Positions 1 through 5,444 of a DNA stretch of 5,444 nucleotides are shown in pieces. The position numbers and the translations under genes were made by a program. Numbering within the stretch: the stretch's first letter is position 1; every line of letters begins with the position of its first letter. Source of the DNA: Pseudomonadota bacterium (GTDB lineage Bacteria; SAR324; NAC60-12); assembly GCA_014381795.1 (NCBI GenBank), contig JACNKY010000366.1:1-5444 (forward strand), given 5' to 3'. The notes beneath the pieces were generated by a model, which saw only the letters and a list, made by a program, of their open reading frames with translations, was not told where the DNA came from and searched no databases.

Positions 1-1071
1 AATTAAGTCACGCCCCTTAAAGCCGATTCCTTGAGCCCGTAAGTGGCAAGGCGCATGATAGCTAATGGTTTCGGTTGGCAAATGACTAATATCAGTGTTA
101 AACCTCTCTTCATCTCGTATATTCCATAAAAATTCTGAAGGATCGTTTATTGCGTCAGATAATTTTTTGGCTCTTTCACTGTCGTCGCCTTCCAGCAGTT
201 CCGGATACTCTCTTCTCATCATCATTGCACAGGTTGGGTTAATCGCAAGGACCTTACTCCCTTGTTCAACGAAGGGCATTAGTAGATCGAGATTGTGTCT
301 GGCATTGGCACGCAATGTTTCCAAATCACCTTGCTCCCATGCAGGCATACCGCAACACTTCAGTCCTTTAACACAAGCACAGTCAACCTTGTTTTTTTCT
401 AGAACTTCTATCGTGTCTTTTCCAATTTGTGGTTCGTTGTTCTGGACATAGCATGTTTGAAATAAAACAGTTTCAGCTTTATTGATTTTCCGCATAAGGC
501 CTTTTTTAATAGCCCATTTTTCAAATGTTGTAAAACTGAAATCTGGCAGTAATTTATTTCTATGAATTCCCAGCAATTTTTCCATAAACCACCGATGAGC
601 ACCGACGCGATTCATTGTATTTGCTAAACCGAAACTCGCACGAGCCATCATGGCAGCTTTATCTGGGTTTGCTAAAACATTATCCCGCAAACTTTTGGGT
701 TTGTTTTTGGAGTGGATTGCCTTATGGCGATGAACCAATTTAGGGAAATCTAGTTTAAACTCGTGCCCATCACGGATTGTATACGGACACTGAACTTCGC
801 ACAATTTGCACTGAAAACAGGCATCCATGACCTGTTGTGTTTCCTTTGGTTTAATCTTTTTTACATCTCCATCGTATTGTTTGTCTATGAAATTAAACAG
901 AGTTGGGAATGAGTCACAATACTTAAAACACATTCTGCAGCCGTGGCAAATTTCAAAGGTTCTTTCAATCTCTTTATCTAACTCATTCTTATCCCAATAC
1001 TTTGAATCACTAGGGTCATATGTCAAACTGTCTGTTGGTAAATATGATATCCTGGTTTGTGTTTCTTCCAT
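1..1071 (-). CDS. Fe-S oxidoreductase with two 4Fe-4S motifs and CCG domain (GlpC/HdrD-like), 3' end cut by window
   Basis: Translating the minus strand from the ATG at 1071 gives 357 residues without a stop before the window edge, so the C-terminus is missing. Two CxxCxxCxxxC motifs are visible, at C42/C45/C48/C52 and C85/C88/C91/C95, as in bacterial ferredoxin-type domains that bind 4Fe-4S clusters. A cysteine-rich CCG unit follows: C207, then C239-C240-G241 after 31 residues, then C281 in NPTCAMM. A second unit begins at HAPCH (C342) and is cut off. This order matches the GlpC and heterodisulfide-reductase-D type of electron-transfer subunit, probably cytoplasmic or membrane-associated. 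No transmembrane segment is seen in the visible part. The gene follows the rubrerythrin with 75 bp between them, and I infer a shared transcript and a redox role beside it. An in-frame ATG at 1089 would add six residues (MLTNKQ). Neither start has a clear Shine-Dalgarno, so the start is uncertain. The substrate is unknown. In other bacteria similar proteins often sit with rubrerythrin and a DUF3501 gene, and the latter could lie just outside the window. Confidence 0.9.
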   Translation of the reverse strand, partial: MEETQTRISYLPTDSLTYDPSDSKYWDKNELDKEIERTFEICHGCRMCFKYCDSFPTLFNFIDKQYDGDVKKIKPKETQQVMDACFQCKLCEVQCPYTIRDGHEFKLDFPKLVHRHKAIHSKNKPKSLRDNVLANPDKAAMMARASFGLANTMNRVGAHRWFMEKLLGIHRNKLLPDFSFTTFEKWAIKKGLMRKINKAETVLFQTCYVQNNEPQIGKDTIEVLEKNKVDCACVKGLKCCGMPAWEQGDLETLRANARHNLDLLMPFVEQGSKVLAINPTCAMMMRREYPELLEGDDSERAKKLSDAINDPSEFLWNIRDEERFNTDISHLPTETISYHAPCHLRAQGIGFKGRDLI

Positions 1072-1103
1072 TTGTTTATTTGTGAGCATCTGTAAAAATG
1101 AGG

Positions 1104-1136
1104 AAACGCCTCTAAGAAAATTATTTAGAGACGTTT
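1104..1136 (-). terminator. Hairpin between rubrerythrin and Fe-S gene; possible partial terminator or processing site
   Basis: On the minus-strand transcript, AAACGUCUCUAA (from 1136) can pair with UUAGAGGCGUUU (ending at 1104). This makes a 12-bp stem with one G-U wobble and a 9-nt loop (1116-1124). It starts about ten bases after the rubrerythrin stop codon. The stem's own U-run is followed by CCUC and then five U, so the tail is imperfect. It may stop part of the transcription or protect the 3' end of the rubrerythrin mRNA, so that less Fe-S protein is made. On the plus strand the stem has a C-A mismatch, so it fits the minus transcript better. Confidence 0.55.
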
Positions 1137-1146
1137 TAAGGATTAA

Positions 1147-1566
1147 TCAAGAAACGCTATCTGCCATTTGCTGAAAACGACCTGCATGAGATTTCTCTGC
1201 TTTAGCCAATGTCTCAAACCAATCGGCAACTTCAGCAAAACCCTCTTCCCGAGCGGTTTTTGCCATACCCGGATACATATCTGTGTATTCATGAGTTTCA
1301 CCAGCTACAGCAGCTTTTAAGTTATCCAGAGTATCTCCAATAGGTAAGCCTGTTGCAGGATCACCGACTTCTTTCAAATAATCCAGATGTCCGTGAGCGT
1401 GTCCGGTTTCTCCTTCTGCCGTTTCACGAAAATTACTTGCTATCTCAGGATAACCCTCAATGTCAGCGGCTTTTGCAAAATAAAGATAACGTCTATTTGC
1501 TTGAGATTCACCAGCAAATGCATCTTTGAGGTTTTCGTGAGTTTTTGTTCCATTCAAATTACTCAT
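1147..1566 (-). CDS. rbr: Rubrerythrin-family diiron protein without rubredoxin domain (erythrin type)
   Basis: The product is a 139-residue four-helix-bundle protein of the rubrerythrin/ferritin-like superfamily. Members typically reduce hydrogen peroxide to water in the cytoplasm at a diiron site. The ligand set is complete: E20 (AGESQANRR), E53 and H56 (EGETGH), E90 and E93 (GETHEY), and E124 and H127 (KAEKSH). The two halves, each carrying an AGE motif, reflect the internal duplication of the family. Classical rubrerythrins are about 190 residues and end in a rubredoxin domain with two CxxC motifs. This protein ends at VS with no such domain and contains no cysteine at all, so electrons must come from another protein. 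I chose the ATG at 1566 because TAAGG (1575-1579) lies 8 nt upstream. A longer frame back to 1596 would add ten residues unlike the family. The gene is divergent from oxyR and probably the first gene of an operon with the Fe-S protein. Confidence 0.95.
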   Translation of the reverse strand: MSNLNGTKTHENLKDAFAGESQANRRYLYFAKAADIEGYPEIASNFRETAEGETGHAHGHLDYLKEVGDPATGLPIGDTLDNLKAAVAGETHEYTDMYPGMAKTAREEGFAEVADWFETLAKAEKSHAGRFQQMADSVS

Positions 1567-1620
1567 AATATAGACCTTATTATAGATTGAAATCATAGGT
1601 TTGTTTTTAAACTCCCCACT

Positions 1621-1637
1621 GAGTCCTAAATGAACTC
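1621..1637 (-). other. Stem-loop at the predicted 5' end of the rubrerythrin mRNA
   Basis: In the minus-strand RNA, GAGUUC (1637-1632) can pair with GGACUC (1626-1621) around the loop AUUUA, giving 6 bp with one U-G wobble. The predicted start of transcription is near 1639, so the hairpin would lie within a few nucleotides of the 5' end. Terminal hairpins of this kind are known to stabilise bacterial mRNAs. That role is inferred here and depends on the promoter call. Confidence 0.3.
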
Positions 1638-1645
1638 ATTAATTA

Positions 1646-1674
1646 ATTATAAAATATTTATATTGATTTTTCTA
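1646..1674 (-). promoter_or_regulatory. Predicted sigma70-type promoter for rubrerythrin
   Basis: On the minus strand a perfect -10 TATAAT (1651-1646) is preceded by a 17-bp spacer and the weak -35 TAGAAA (1674-1669, 4 of 6 consensus bases). The expected transcription start is near 1639, leaving about 70 nt of leader before the ATG at 1566. A perfect -10 with a poor -35 directly beside an activator box is the usual design of an OxyR-activated promoter. The region is AT-rich, so the -10 alone would be weak evidence. The spacing and the adjoining box make the call better. Confidence 0.6.
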
Positions 1675-1711
1675 ATCGTTTATTTTAATTATACTGATTG
1701 ATATAAACTAT
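1675..1711. promoter_or_regulatory. Predicted OxyR binding site (tandem 37-bp box)
   Basis: The known E. coli OxyR consensus is ATAGNTNNNANCTAT repeated after 7 bp. On the minus strand, ATAGTTTATATCAAT (1711-1697) matches 9 of 10 defined positions. After exactly 7 bp (CAGTATA), ATTAAAATAAACGAT (1689-1675) matches 6 of 10, for 15 of 20 in all. The weaker half abuts the -35 of the rubrerythrin promoter, so the box would span about -36 to -72, a typical position for contact with RNA polymerase alpha. The stronger half overlaps the predicted oxyR -10. Binding is inferred. AT-rich DNA raises the chance of random matches, but the correct spacing and placement next to oxyR support it. Confidence 0.6.
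1679..1707 (+). promoter_or_regulatory. Predicted extended -10 promoter for oxyR
   Basis: TGATATAAA (1699-1707) has the TGnTATAAT form of an extended -10, with TATAAA matching 5 of 6. A weak -35 TTTATT (1679-1684, 3 of 6) lies 17 bp upstream. The expected start is near 1714, giving a leader of about 30 nt before the ATG at 1745. The -10 lies inside the stronger half of the OxyR box, so bound OxyR should block this promoter. This agrees with the negative autoregulation known for E. coli oxyR. Confidence 0.5.
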
Positions 1712-1744
1712 TAATACTTGTTAACTAATTATTAAGAGAATTTG

Positions 1745-2689
1745 ATGAATTTGAGAGATTTAGAGTATCTTGTTGCGGTTGGAGAGTTAAAGCATTTTCG
1801 AAAAGCTGCAGAAAAATGTTTTGTCAGCCAACCTACTTTGAGCGGGCAACTGAAAAAATTAGAAAGCTATTTGGGAGGACAACTGATAGAGCGAACCACC
1901 AGGAAAGTATTTTTAACGCCTATAGGTGAAGAAATTGTAAAAATAGCACGGACAATATTGGCTGACGTGGCTTCCATAGAAAATATGGTTGCAACATATT
2001 CAGATCCGATGTGTGGCACTATTAATATTGGGCTAATTCCAACAATTGCACCTTATCTTTTGCCTTTGATTGTGCAGCCAATCAATGAGGCATATCCTCA
2101 AATAGAAATTATCTTACATGAAGTTCAAACAGATGTTATGTTGGAAAAACTGAGTGAAGGAACATTAGATGCTGGAATCTTAGCAGTTCCAATAGAAATG
2201 AAAGGACTTGATGAAATAACTCTATATACTGAACCTTTTTATGTGGCTGCTAATAATCAACACATGTTTGCTTCCAAATTATCAATCAAGATAGAGGATC
2301 TACGGGATGAAACTTTATTATTACTGGAAGAAGGTCACTGTCTGAGAGGGCAGGTTATGGATGTTTGCTCACAAACTATGACCAAAGAAAGAAAAGATTT
2401 TCAAGGTACAAGTCTGGAAACAATCAGACATATGGTTTCCACAGGTATTGGTATTACCTTGATTCCACAAACTGCAATTGATTATAAAAATTTAATTCAA
2501 AATGCTTCAATTAAATATATTCCGTTTAAAAAGCCTGCTCCAGCCAGAAGAGTTGGATTATTATTTCGAAAAACTTCCAATAGAAAAGTGTGTTTTGAAA
2601 AATTAGCAGCTTCGATACAAAGCATCATTCAAAGAGAATTTCCTATTGAAGAAGATGTAGAGGTTCTTCCAGTGAAAATCAAGAGATAG
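1745..2689 (+). CDS. oxyR: Hydrogen peroxide-responsive LysR-family regulator OxyR
   Basis: The product is a 314-residue LysR-type regulator (E. coli OxyR has 305) that senses peroxide by disulfide formation and controls antioxidant genes. The N-terminal winged helix-turn-helix (about residues 2-60: NLRDLEYLVAV, SQPTLSGQLKKLE) is followed by a linker helix and a two-lobed sensor domain. With the ATG at 1745 as residue 1, the N-terminal domain aligns with E. coli OxyR without gaps. The redox cysteines fall at C199 and C208 (GHCLRGQVMDVC), with T100, T129, H198 and R201 also present around the peroxide pocket. D202 of E. coli is Gly here. AAGAGA (1734-1739) is the ribosome binding site, 5 nt from the ATG. 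A TTG at 1742 would only add one residue and break the register. The C-terminus is about ten residues longer than in E. coli. The gene is divergent from rubrerythrin, its probable target. Confidence 0.95.
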   Translation: MNLRDLEYLVAVGELKHFRKAAEKCFVSQPTLSGQLKKLESYLGGQLIERTTRKVFLTPIGEEIVKIARTILADVASIENMVATYSDPMCGTINIGLIPTIAPYLLPLIVQPINEAYPQIEIILHEVQTDVMLEKLSEGTLDAGILAVPIEMKGLDEITLYTEPFYVAANNQHMFASKLSIKIEDLRDETLLLLEEGHCLRGQVMDVCSQTMTKERKDFQGTSLETIRHMVSTGIGITLIPQTAIDYKNLIQNASIKYIPFKKPAPARRVGLLFRKTSNRKVCFEKLAASIQSIIQREFPIEEDVEVLPVKIKR

Positions 2690-2692
2690 GGA

Positions 2693-2717
2693 TTTCCCAA
2701 ATAAAAATTCGGGGAAA
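2693..2717. terminator. Weak hairpin between the convergent oxyR and ilvN ends
   Basis: TTTCCC (2693-2698) can pair with GGGAAA (2712-2717) around a 13-nt AT-rich loop, in the 42-bp gap where oxyR and ilvN converge. Neither strand has a clear U-tract after the stem, so it is a poor intrinsic terminator. It is listed because it is the only inverted repeat in the gap. Confidence 0.25.
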
Positions 2718-2731
2718 AAGCAGCAAGATTT

Positions 2732-3223
2732 TCAAGTTTCTTCAATTCCACGTTTCATAATCAACTTTCCGGAACGTACCATTTCCGAAAGTCCCATCGG
2801 CCCCAGCAGTTTCTCTAGAGCATCAATTTTTGAGGAATCTCCAGTTGTTTCAATCACCAGTGACTGATCTGTGATGTCGACTGTTTTAGCACGGAAAACT
2901 TCAACTATCTGAAATATATCCGCCCGCTTTTTAGGATCCACATTTACTTTAAATAATGCCATTTCCCGATCCACAACGTCAGTCGAATCGTGACTGGTAG
3001 CGTGCACAACATCAACTAATTTATTTAACTGGCGAAGAATTTGGTCGTAGGTGCTTGGCTCACCCTGCACAACTACTGTAATGCGGGAAAAAGCTGTATC
3101 GTGTGCCGCAGAAACGACCAGTGAGTCTATGTTGTAACCTCGGCGAGTGAATGTTTGCGTAAGCCGGACTAGTACACCCGGCTTGTTGCAAACGTAAATG
3201 CTAATGGCAAATTTTTCTTCCAT
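2732..3223 (-). CDS. ilvN: Acetolactate synthase, small (regulatory) subunit
   Basis: The 163-residue product has the same length as E. coli IlvH. It is the regulatory subunit of acetolactate synthase, which raises activity of the catalytic subunit and usually confers feedback inhibition by valine. An N-terminal ACT domain (about residues 4-78) contains NKPGVLVRLTQTF and RRGYNIDSLVV. A C-terminal small-subunit domain (about 84-157) contains REMALFKV, VEVFRAKTVDIT and GDSSKIDALEKLL. The glycine of the valine loop (G16) and N13 and N31 are kept. The position equal to E. coli S17 is V19, and this position varies among homologues. I chose the ATG at 3223. A TTG at 3253 would add ten residues with no family resemblance. 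The ribosome binding site is weak (AGG 5 nt upstream). The gene follows ilvB after 105 bp on the same strand, so an operon is likely, and it ends 42 bp from the convergent oxyR. Confidence 0.95.
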   Translation of the reverse strand: MEEKFAISIYVCNKPGVLVRLTQTFTRRGYNIDSLVVSAAHDTAFSRITVVVQGEPSTYDQILRQLNKLVDVVHATSHDSTDVVDREMALFKVNVDPKKRADIFQIVEVFRAKTVDITDQSLVIETTGDSSKIDALEKLLGPMGLSEMVRSGKLIMKRGIEET

Positions 3224-3328
3224 AAAGGCCTGATTATGATTAATTATGTTCAACTCTTTAGTAGAGCAGCAAACATATATTTATAATTTTAAGCTAATAA
3301 AGCAGCCGTGTTCCCGGTTTTTTCCAGA
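3224..3328 (-). other. ilvB-ilvN intergenic spacer
   Basis: This 105-bp AT-rich gap is longer than usual for translationally coupled ilvBN genes. I see no good terminator and no convincing promoter in it. Read on the minus strand, it holds two imperfect copies of a 12-base direct repeat, GCTGCTTTATTA and GCTGCTCTACTA (10 of 12 identical), which may be chance. Confidence 0.4.
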
Positions 3329-5038
3329 TCAAGTACTGCCTACTGGTTTTTTCAGTTTCATCGTTGCAGGAGGCTCATCAATTAACATCTCGCTAACTGC
3401 AGCACCCGCAGGAATCATTGGAAAAACATTATCTGCCTGGGCCACTTCAGCTTCGATAATGCAGGGGCCATCGTTATAGGCCAGGGCTTTTTTTAAGACC
3501 TTAGTCACGTCACCTGCACGGCGCAGATGAAAACCCTTGATGCCATATGCTTCGCCGATTTTGACAAAATCCGGATTACCTTCCATTTTTACACCGCTTT
3601 CACGGTTATCAAAAAATAGCTGTTGCCATTGGCGAACCATGCCTAGATAACTATTGTTAATTATCACAATTTTGATAGGTAGTTTATGAATTGCCGCCGT
3701 TGCCAACTCGGGCATGGTCATTTGAAATCCGCCGTCTCCAACGACTGCCACTACAACCTCTTTGGGATTCCCCAACTGCGCTCCGATTGCAGCAGGGAAT
3801 CCGTAACCCATGGTTCCTGCACCTCCACTGGAAAGCCACTGACGTTCCCTGATTGATTTGCAAAATTGGGCAGCCCACATCTGGTGTTGTCCTACATCGG
3901 TAGAAATAACCGCTTTGGATTCTGTTAAACGGTCAAGTTCAGCTAAAACATGCTGAGCACGCAAACCACCTCGTTTTGGATATTTTAAGGGGTATTTTTT
4001 TTTCCAGGCTTCAATCTTTTTCAGCCAATCTTTAGTACTTGATTTTTTGACTTGAGGAAGAAGTTCATTCAGCACAGCGGCAACATCACCGTTTACACTT
4101 ATGTCAGGTTGAATGATTTTACCGAATTCTGCAGGATCGATGTCTATATGTATTTTTATCGCGTTCGTACAGAACTCACTGACTTTACCAGTGATCCGGT
4201 CGTCCCAACGTGCACCGATTGCCATGATAAGATCACAGTCAACAACCGTTTTATTGGCGTAAGCTGTGCCGTGCATGCCGAGCATACCGACAGAAAGAGG
4301 GTGTCTCTCTGAAAAACCACCTTTGCCGAGCAGAGTTGTAGTTACAGGAGCCTGAATCTTTTCTGCCAGTTTTAAAACTTGTTTTGCTGCGCCTGAAATA
4401 ACTGTACCGGCACCTACATAAAGTAAAGGACGTTTTGATTTTGCGAGTAGTTCTGCTACTTTTGTGATGCTGGAGGAATTTCCGCTCGACTGAACCTGAT
4501 AACCCGGCAGGTCCAATTCTGCGCTGAAGTCCTCATTCCATTCCTCAGAAACCACATCTTTGGGCAAATCAACCAGAACCGGTCCCGGACGACCTGAAGA
4601 GGCGAGATGGAATGCTTCTTTAATAATTCTTGATAAATCTTTAACATCTCTTACCAGATAACTGTGTTTAACCACCGGCATAGTTACACCAAATACATCA
4701 GCTTCCTGAAATGCATCTTTTCCGAGGTTGGGCGTGATTGTCTGACCCGTCAAAACCACCAACGGAACTGAGTCCATATGTGCAGTAAGTATTCCGGTTA
4801 CTGTGTTGGTTGCTCCCGGTCCGGAAGTCACCAGGACTACACCTGTTTTTCCGGTTGCCCGCGCATAGCCGTCTGCCATGTGTGTTGCGCCCTGTTCGTG
4901 ACGTACCAAAATCATTTTTAACTCTGGTGCATCTACAAGTGCATCAAAAATCGGCATACATGCACCTCCGGGATAACCGAAAATGTACTCAACACCTTGT
5001 TTTTTTAAAACTTCAACTACGATTTGAGCGCCGTTCAT
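3329..5038 (-). CDS. ilvB: Acetolactate synthase, large (catalytic) subunit
   Basis: The 569-residue product is a thiamine diphosphate- and FAD-dependent enzyme. It condenses two pyruvates to acetolactate, or pyruvate with 2-ketobutyrate, as the first common step of valine, leucine and isoleucine synthesis in the cytoplasm. Three domains of the TPP-enzyme family are visible. The N-terminal pyrimidine-binding domain (about 1-170) has GYPGG and the catalytic glutamate E48 in RHEQGA. The central FAD-associated domain spans about 190-330. The C-terminal pyrophosphate-binding domain (about 360-545) has GDGGFQM (D435) and NN at 461-462, the metal-binding GDG-to-NN motif. W471 in MVRQWQ matches the tryptophan linked to 2-ketobutyrate preference in E. 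coli AHAS II. Length is normal and the frame is intact. The ATG at 5038 is the natural start for the family, but no Shine-Dalgarno precedes it. ilvN lies downstream. ilvC is not in the window. Confidence 0.97.
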   Translation of the reverse strand: MNGAQIVVEVLKKQGVEYIFGYPGGACMPIFDALVDAPELKMILVRHEQGATHMADGYARATGKTGVVLVTSGPGATNTVTGILTAHMDSVPLVVLTGQTITPNLGKDAFQEADVFGVTMPVVKHSYLVRDVKDLSRIIKEAFHLASSGRPGPVLVDLPKDVVSEEWNEDFSAELDLPGYQVQSSGNSSSITKVAELLAKSKRPLLYVGAGTVISGAAKQVLKLAEKIQAPVTTTLLGKGGFSERHPLSVGMLGMHGTAYANKTVVDCDLIMAIGARWDDRITGKVSEFCTNAIKIHIDIDPAEFGKIIQPDISVNGDVAAVLNELLPQVKKSSTKDWLKKIEAWKKKYPLKYPKRGGLRAQHVLAELDRLTESKAVISTDVGQHQMWAAQFCKSIRERQWLSSGGAGTMGYGFPAAIGAQLGNPKEVVVAVVGDGGFQMTMPELATAAIHKLPIKIVIINNSYLGMVRQWQQLFFDNRESGVKMEGNPDFVKIGEAYGIKGFHLRRAGDVTKVLKKALAYNDGPCIIEAEVAQADNVFPMIPAGAAVSEMLIDEPPATMKLKKPVGST

Positions 5039-5085
5039 TCGTTATTTTATGTTCGTTGGTTAATGTATTGTCTTGTTTTGCTTAA

Positions 5086-5114
5086 AATATAGCAGTAATT
5101 AGCTGACTGCACAA
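5086..5114 (-). promoter_or_regulatory. Predicted proximal promoter for ilvB
   Basis: On the minus strand, TATATT (5091-5086) is preceded by TGC, making an extended -10. A TTGTGC -35 (5114-5109, 3 of 6 bases) lies 17 bp upstream. Transcription would start near 5079, giving a leader of about 40 nt. That is too short for a leader-peptide attenuator or T-box. Confidence 0.4.
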
Positions 5115-5149
5115 GTTATAACCTAAACATTATGCAAAAATTTTATGTA

Positions 5150-5179
5150 AATTTATTAGATCACGAAAGTGCCTGTCAA
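5150..5179 (-). promoter_or_regulatory. Possible distal promoter for ilvB
   Basis: On the minus strand a perfect -35 TTGACA (5179-5174) is followed after 18 bp by TAAATT (5155-5150, 4 of 6). Transcription would start near 5143, with a leader of about 105 nt. The perfect -35 stands out in this sequence, but the -10 is mediocre. It may act with, or instead of, the proximal promoter. Confidence 0.35.
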
Positions 5180-5416
5180 TTATTGCTTTGAAATGCGATT
5201 AAAAATGTATCATTTATAAAAACAGAGTCAACATTATGAAATTAGTGTAAAATAACATCGTTTTTTTAGAAATACAAATAATGCTCCACACTTGAATCAC
5301 AAAGCATTTACGCAAAAAAACACCTCTGAAAGACGAATTTTATTGATTTTTTGGCAGTATTTGGTAGAACTAAAGCTCGAATTATTTAGACTGCTCATCA
5401 TAAAAAGAGGTTAAAC
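5180..5416. other. Non-coding AT-rich region without recognised genes
   Basis: I find no supported coding frame, tRNA or obvious terminator hairpin here. Runs of seven T (near 5261-5267) and seven A (near 5314-5320) are present, but neither follows a convincing stem. The region probably separates ilvB from a divergent gene at the right edge and carries upstream control sequence for one or both. Confidence 0.5.
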
Positions 5417-5444
5417 TTGTTTTCTAAAGACATTCAGACTCAGG
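5417..5444 (+). CDS. Possible start of a plus-strand gene cut by the window edge
   Basis: A TTG at 5417 is preceded by AGAGG (5406-5410) with 6 nt of spacing, one of the best ribosome binding sites in the window. The frame stays open for the nine codons that remain and would read MFSKDIQTQ. A stop at 5387-5389 closes it upstream and no ATG is available in this frame. The product cannot be recognised from nine residues. It would be divergent from ilvB. Confidence 0.35.

Noticed and set aside
95..451. Plus-strand open frames over the Fe-S gene (95-451 and 827-1174).
   Set aside because: They are antisense to an intact frame with conserved cysteine motifs, show no domain and have no ribosome binding site.
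1579..1584. A second perfect TATAAT on the minus strand, just upstream of the rubrerythrin start.
   Set aside because: It directly adjoins the TAAGG ribosome binding site, so a transcript from it would begin after the site and lose it. No fitting -35 was found.
1582..1596. A second match to a single OxyR half-box (ATGATTTCAATCTAT on the minus strand, 8 of 10 defined positions) in the rubrerythrin leader.
   Set aside because: No second half-box lies at the required 7-bp spacing on either side, and it sits downstream of the predicted promoter next to the ribosome binding site. It is most likely a chance match in AT-rich DNA.
1607..1639. A ten-codon frame (MSSFRTQWGV) in the rubrerythrin leader, suggesting an upstream peptide.
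   Set aside because: It begins at the predicted transcription start with no ribosome binding site, and its composition suggests no regulatory role.
3246..5085. Plus-strand and alternate-frame open frames over ilvB and its flanks (for example 3246-3479, 4052-4312, 4810-5085).
   Set aside because: They are shadows of the well-conserved ilvB frame and carry no recognisable protein features.
5254..5325. T-run and A-run in the right-hand spacer as possible intrinsic terminators.
   Set aside because: No stable GC-containing stem precedes either run on the appropriate strand.

Overview
The window is AT-rich bacterial DNA with two functional blocks: a peroxide-defence locus (positions 1-2689) and a branched-chain amino acid biosynthesis pair (2732-5038). 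All recognisable genes are of ordinary bacterial type. I see no insertion sequence, CRISPR array, tRNA, rRNA or phage gene. The combination of an OxyR with both redox cysteines, a stand-alone erythrin and a cysteine-rich Fe-S protein suggests a Gram-negative bacterium that respires but must protect itself from peroxide. The sequence alone does not fix the phylum.

Layout. Positions 1-1071 (minus) hold an Fe-S oxidoreductase with two 4Fe-4S motifs and a CCG domain, whose C-terminus is cut by the window edge. It lies downstream of a 139-residue rubrerythrin-family diiron protein (1147-1566, minus), with a strong hairpin between the two. A 178-bp AT-rich spacer separates the rubrerythrin from a divergent oxyR (1745-2689, plus). 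oxyR converges on ilvN (2732-3223, minus). ilvN lies downstream of ilvB (3329-5038, minus), and the two encode the regulatory and catalytic subunits of acetolactate synthase. Positions 5039-5416 are non-coding as far as I can see. A TTG start with a good ribosome binding site at 5417 may open a plus-strand gene that runs off the window.

How the parts fit. The oxyR-rubrerythrin spacer contains a tandem 37-bp match to the OxyR consensus (15 of 20 defined positions, 9/10 in one half). It ends exactly where a weak -35 begins, and that -35 is spaced 17 bp from a perfect TATAAT facing the rubrerythrin. The other half of the box overlays an extended -10 that faces oxyR. This predicts that oxidised OxyR activates the rubrerythrin/Fe-S operon while OxyR represses its own gene. 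The rubrerythrin has no rubredoxin domain and no cysteine, so it needs an external electron donor, and the co-transcribed Fe-S protein is a reasonable candidate.

The ilvBN pair looks canonical, with all main cofactor residues present. ilvC does not follow it. The most useful observation here is the regulatory architecture of the divergent oxyR-rubrerythrin region, not a new gene family.
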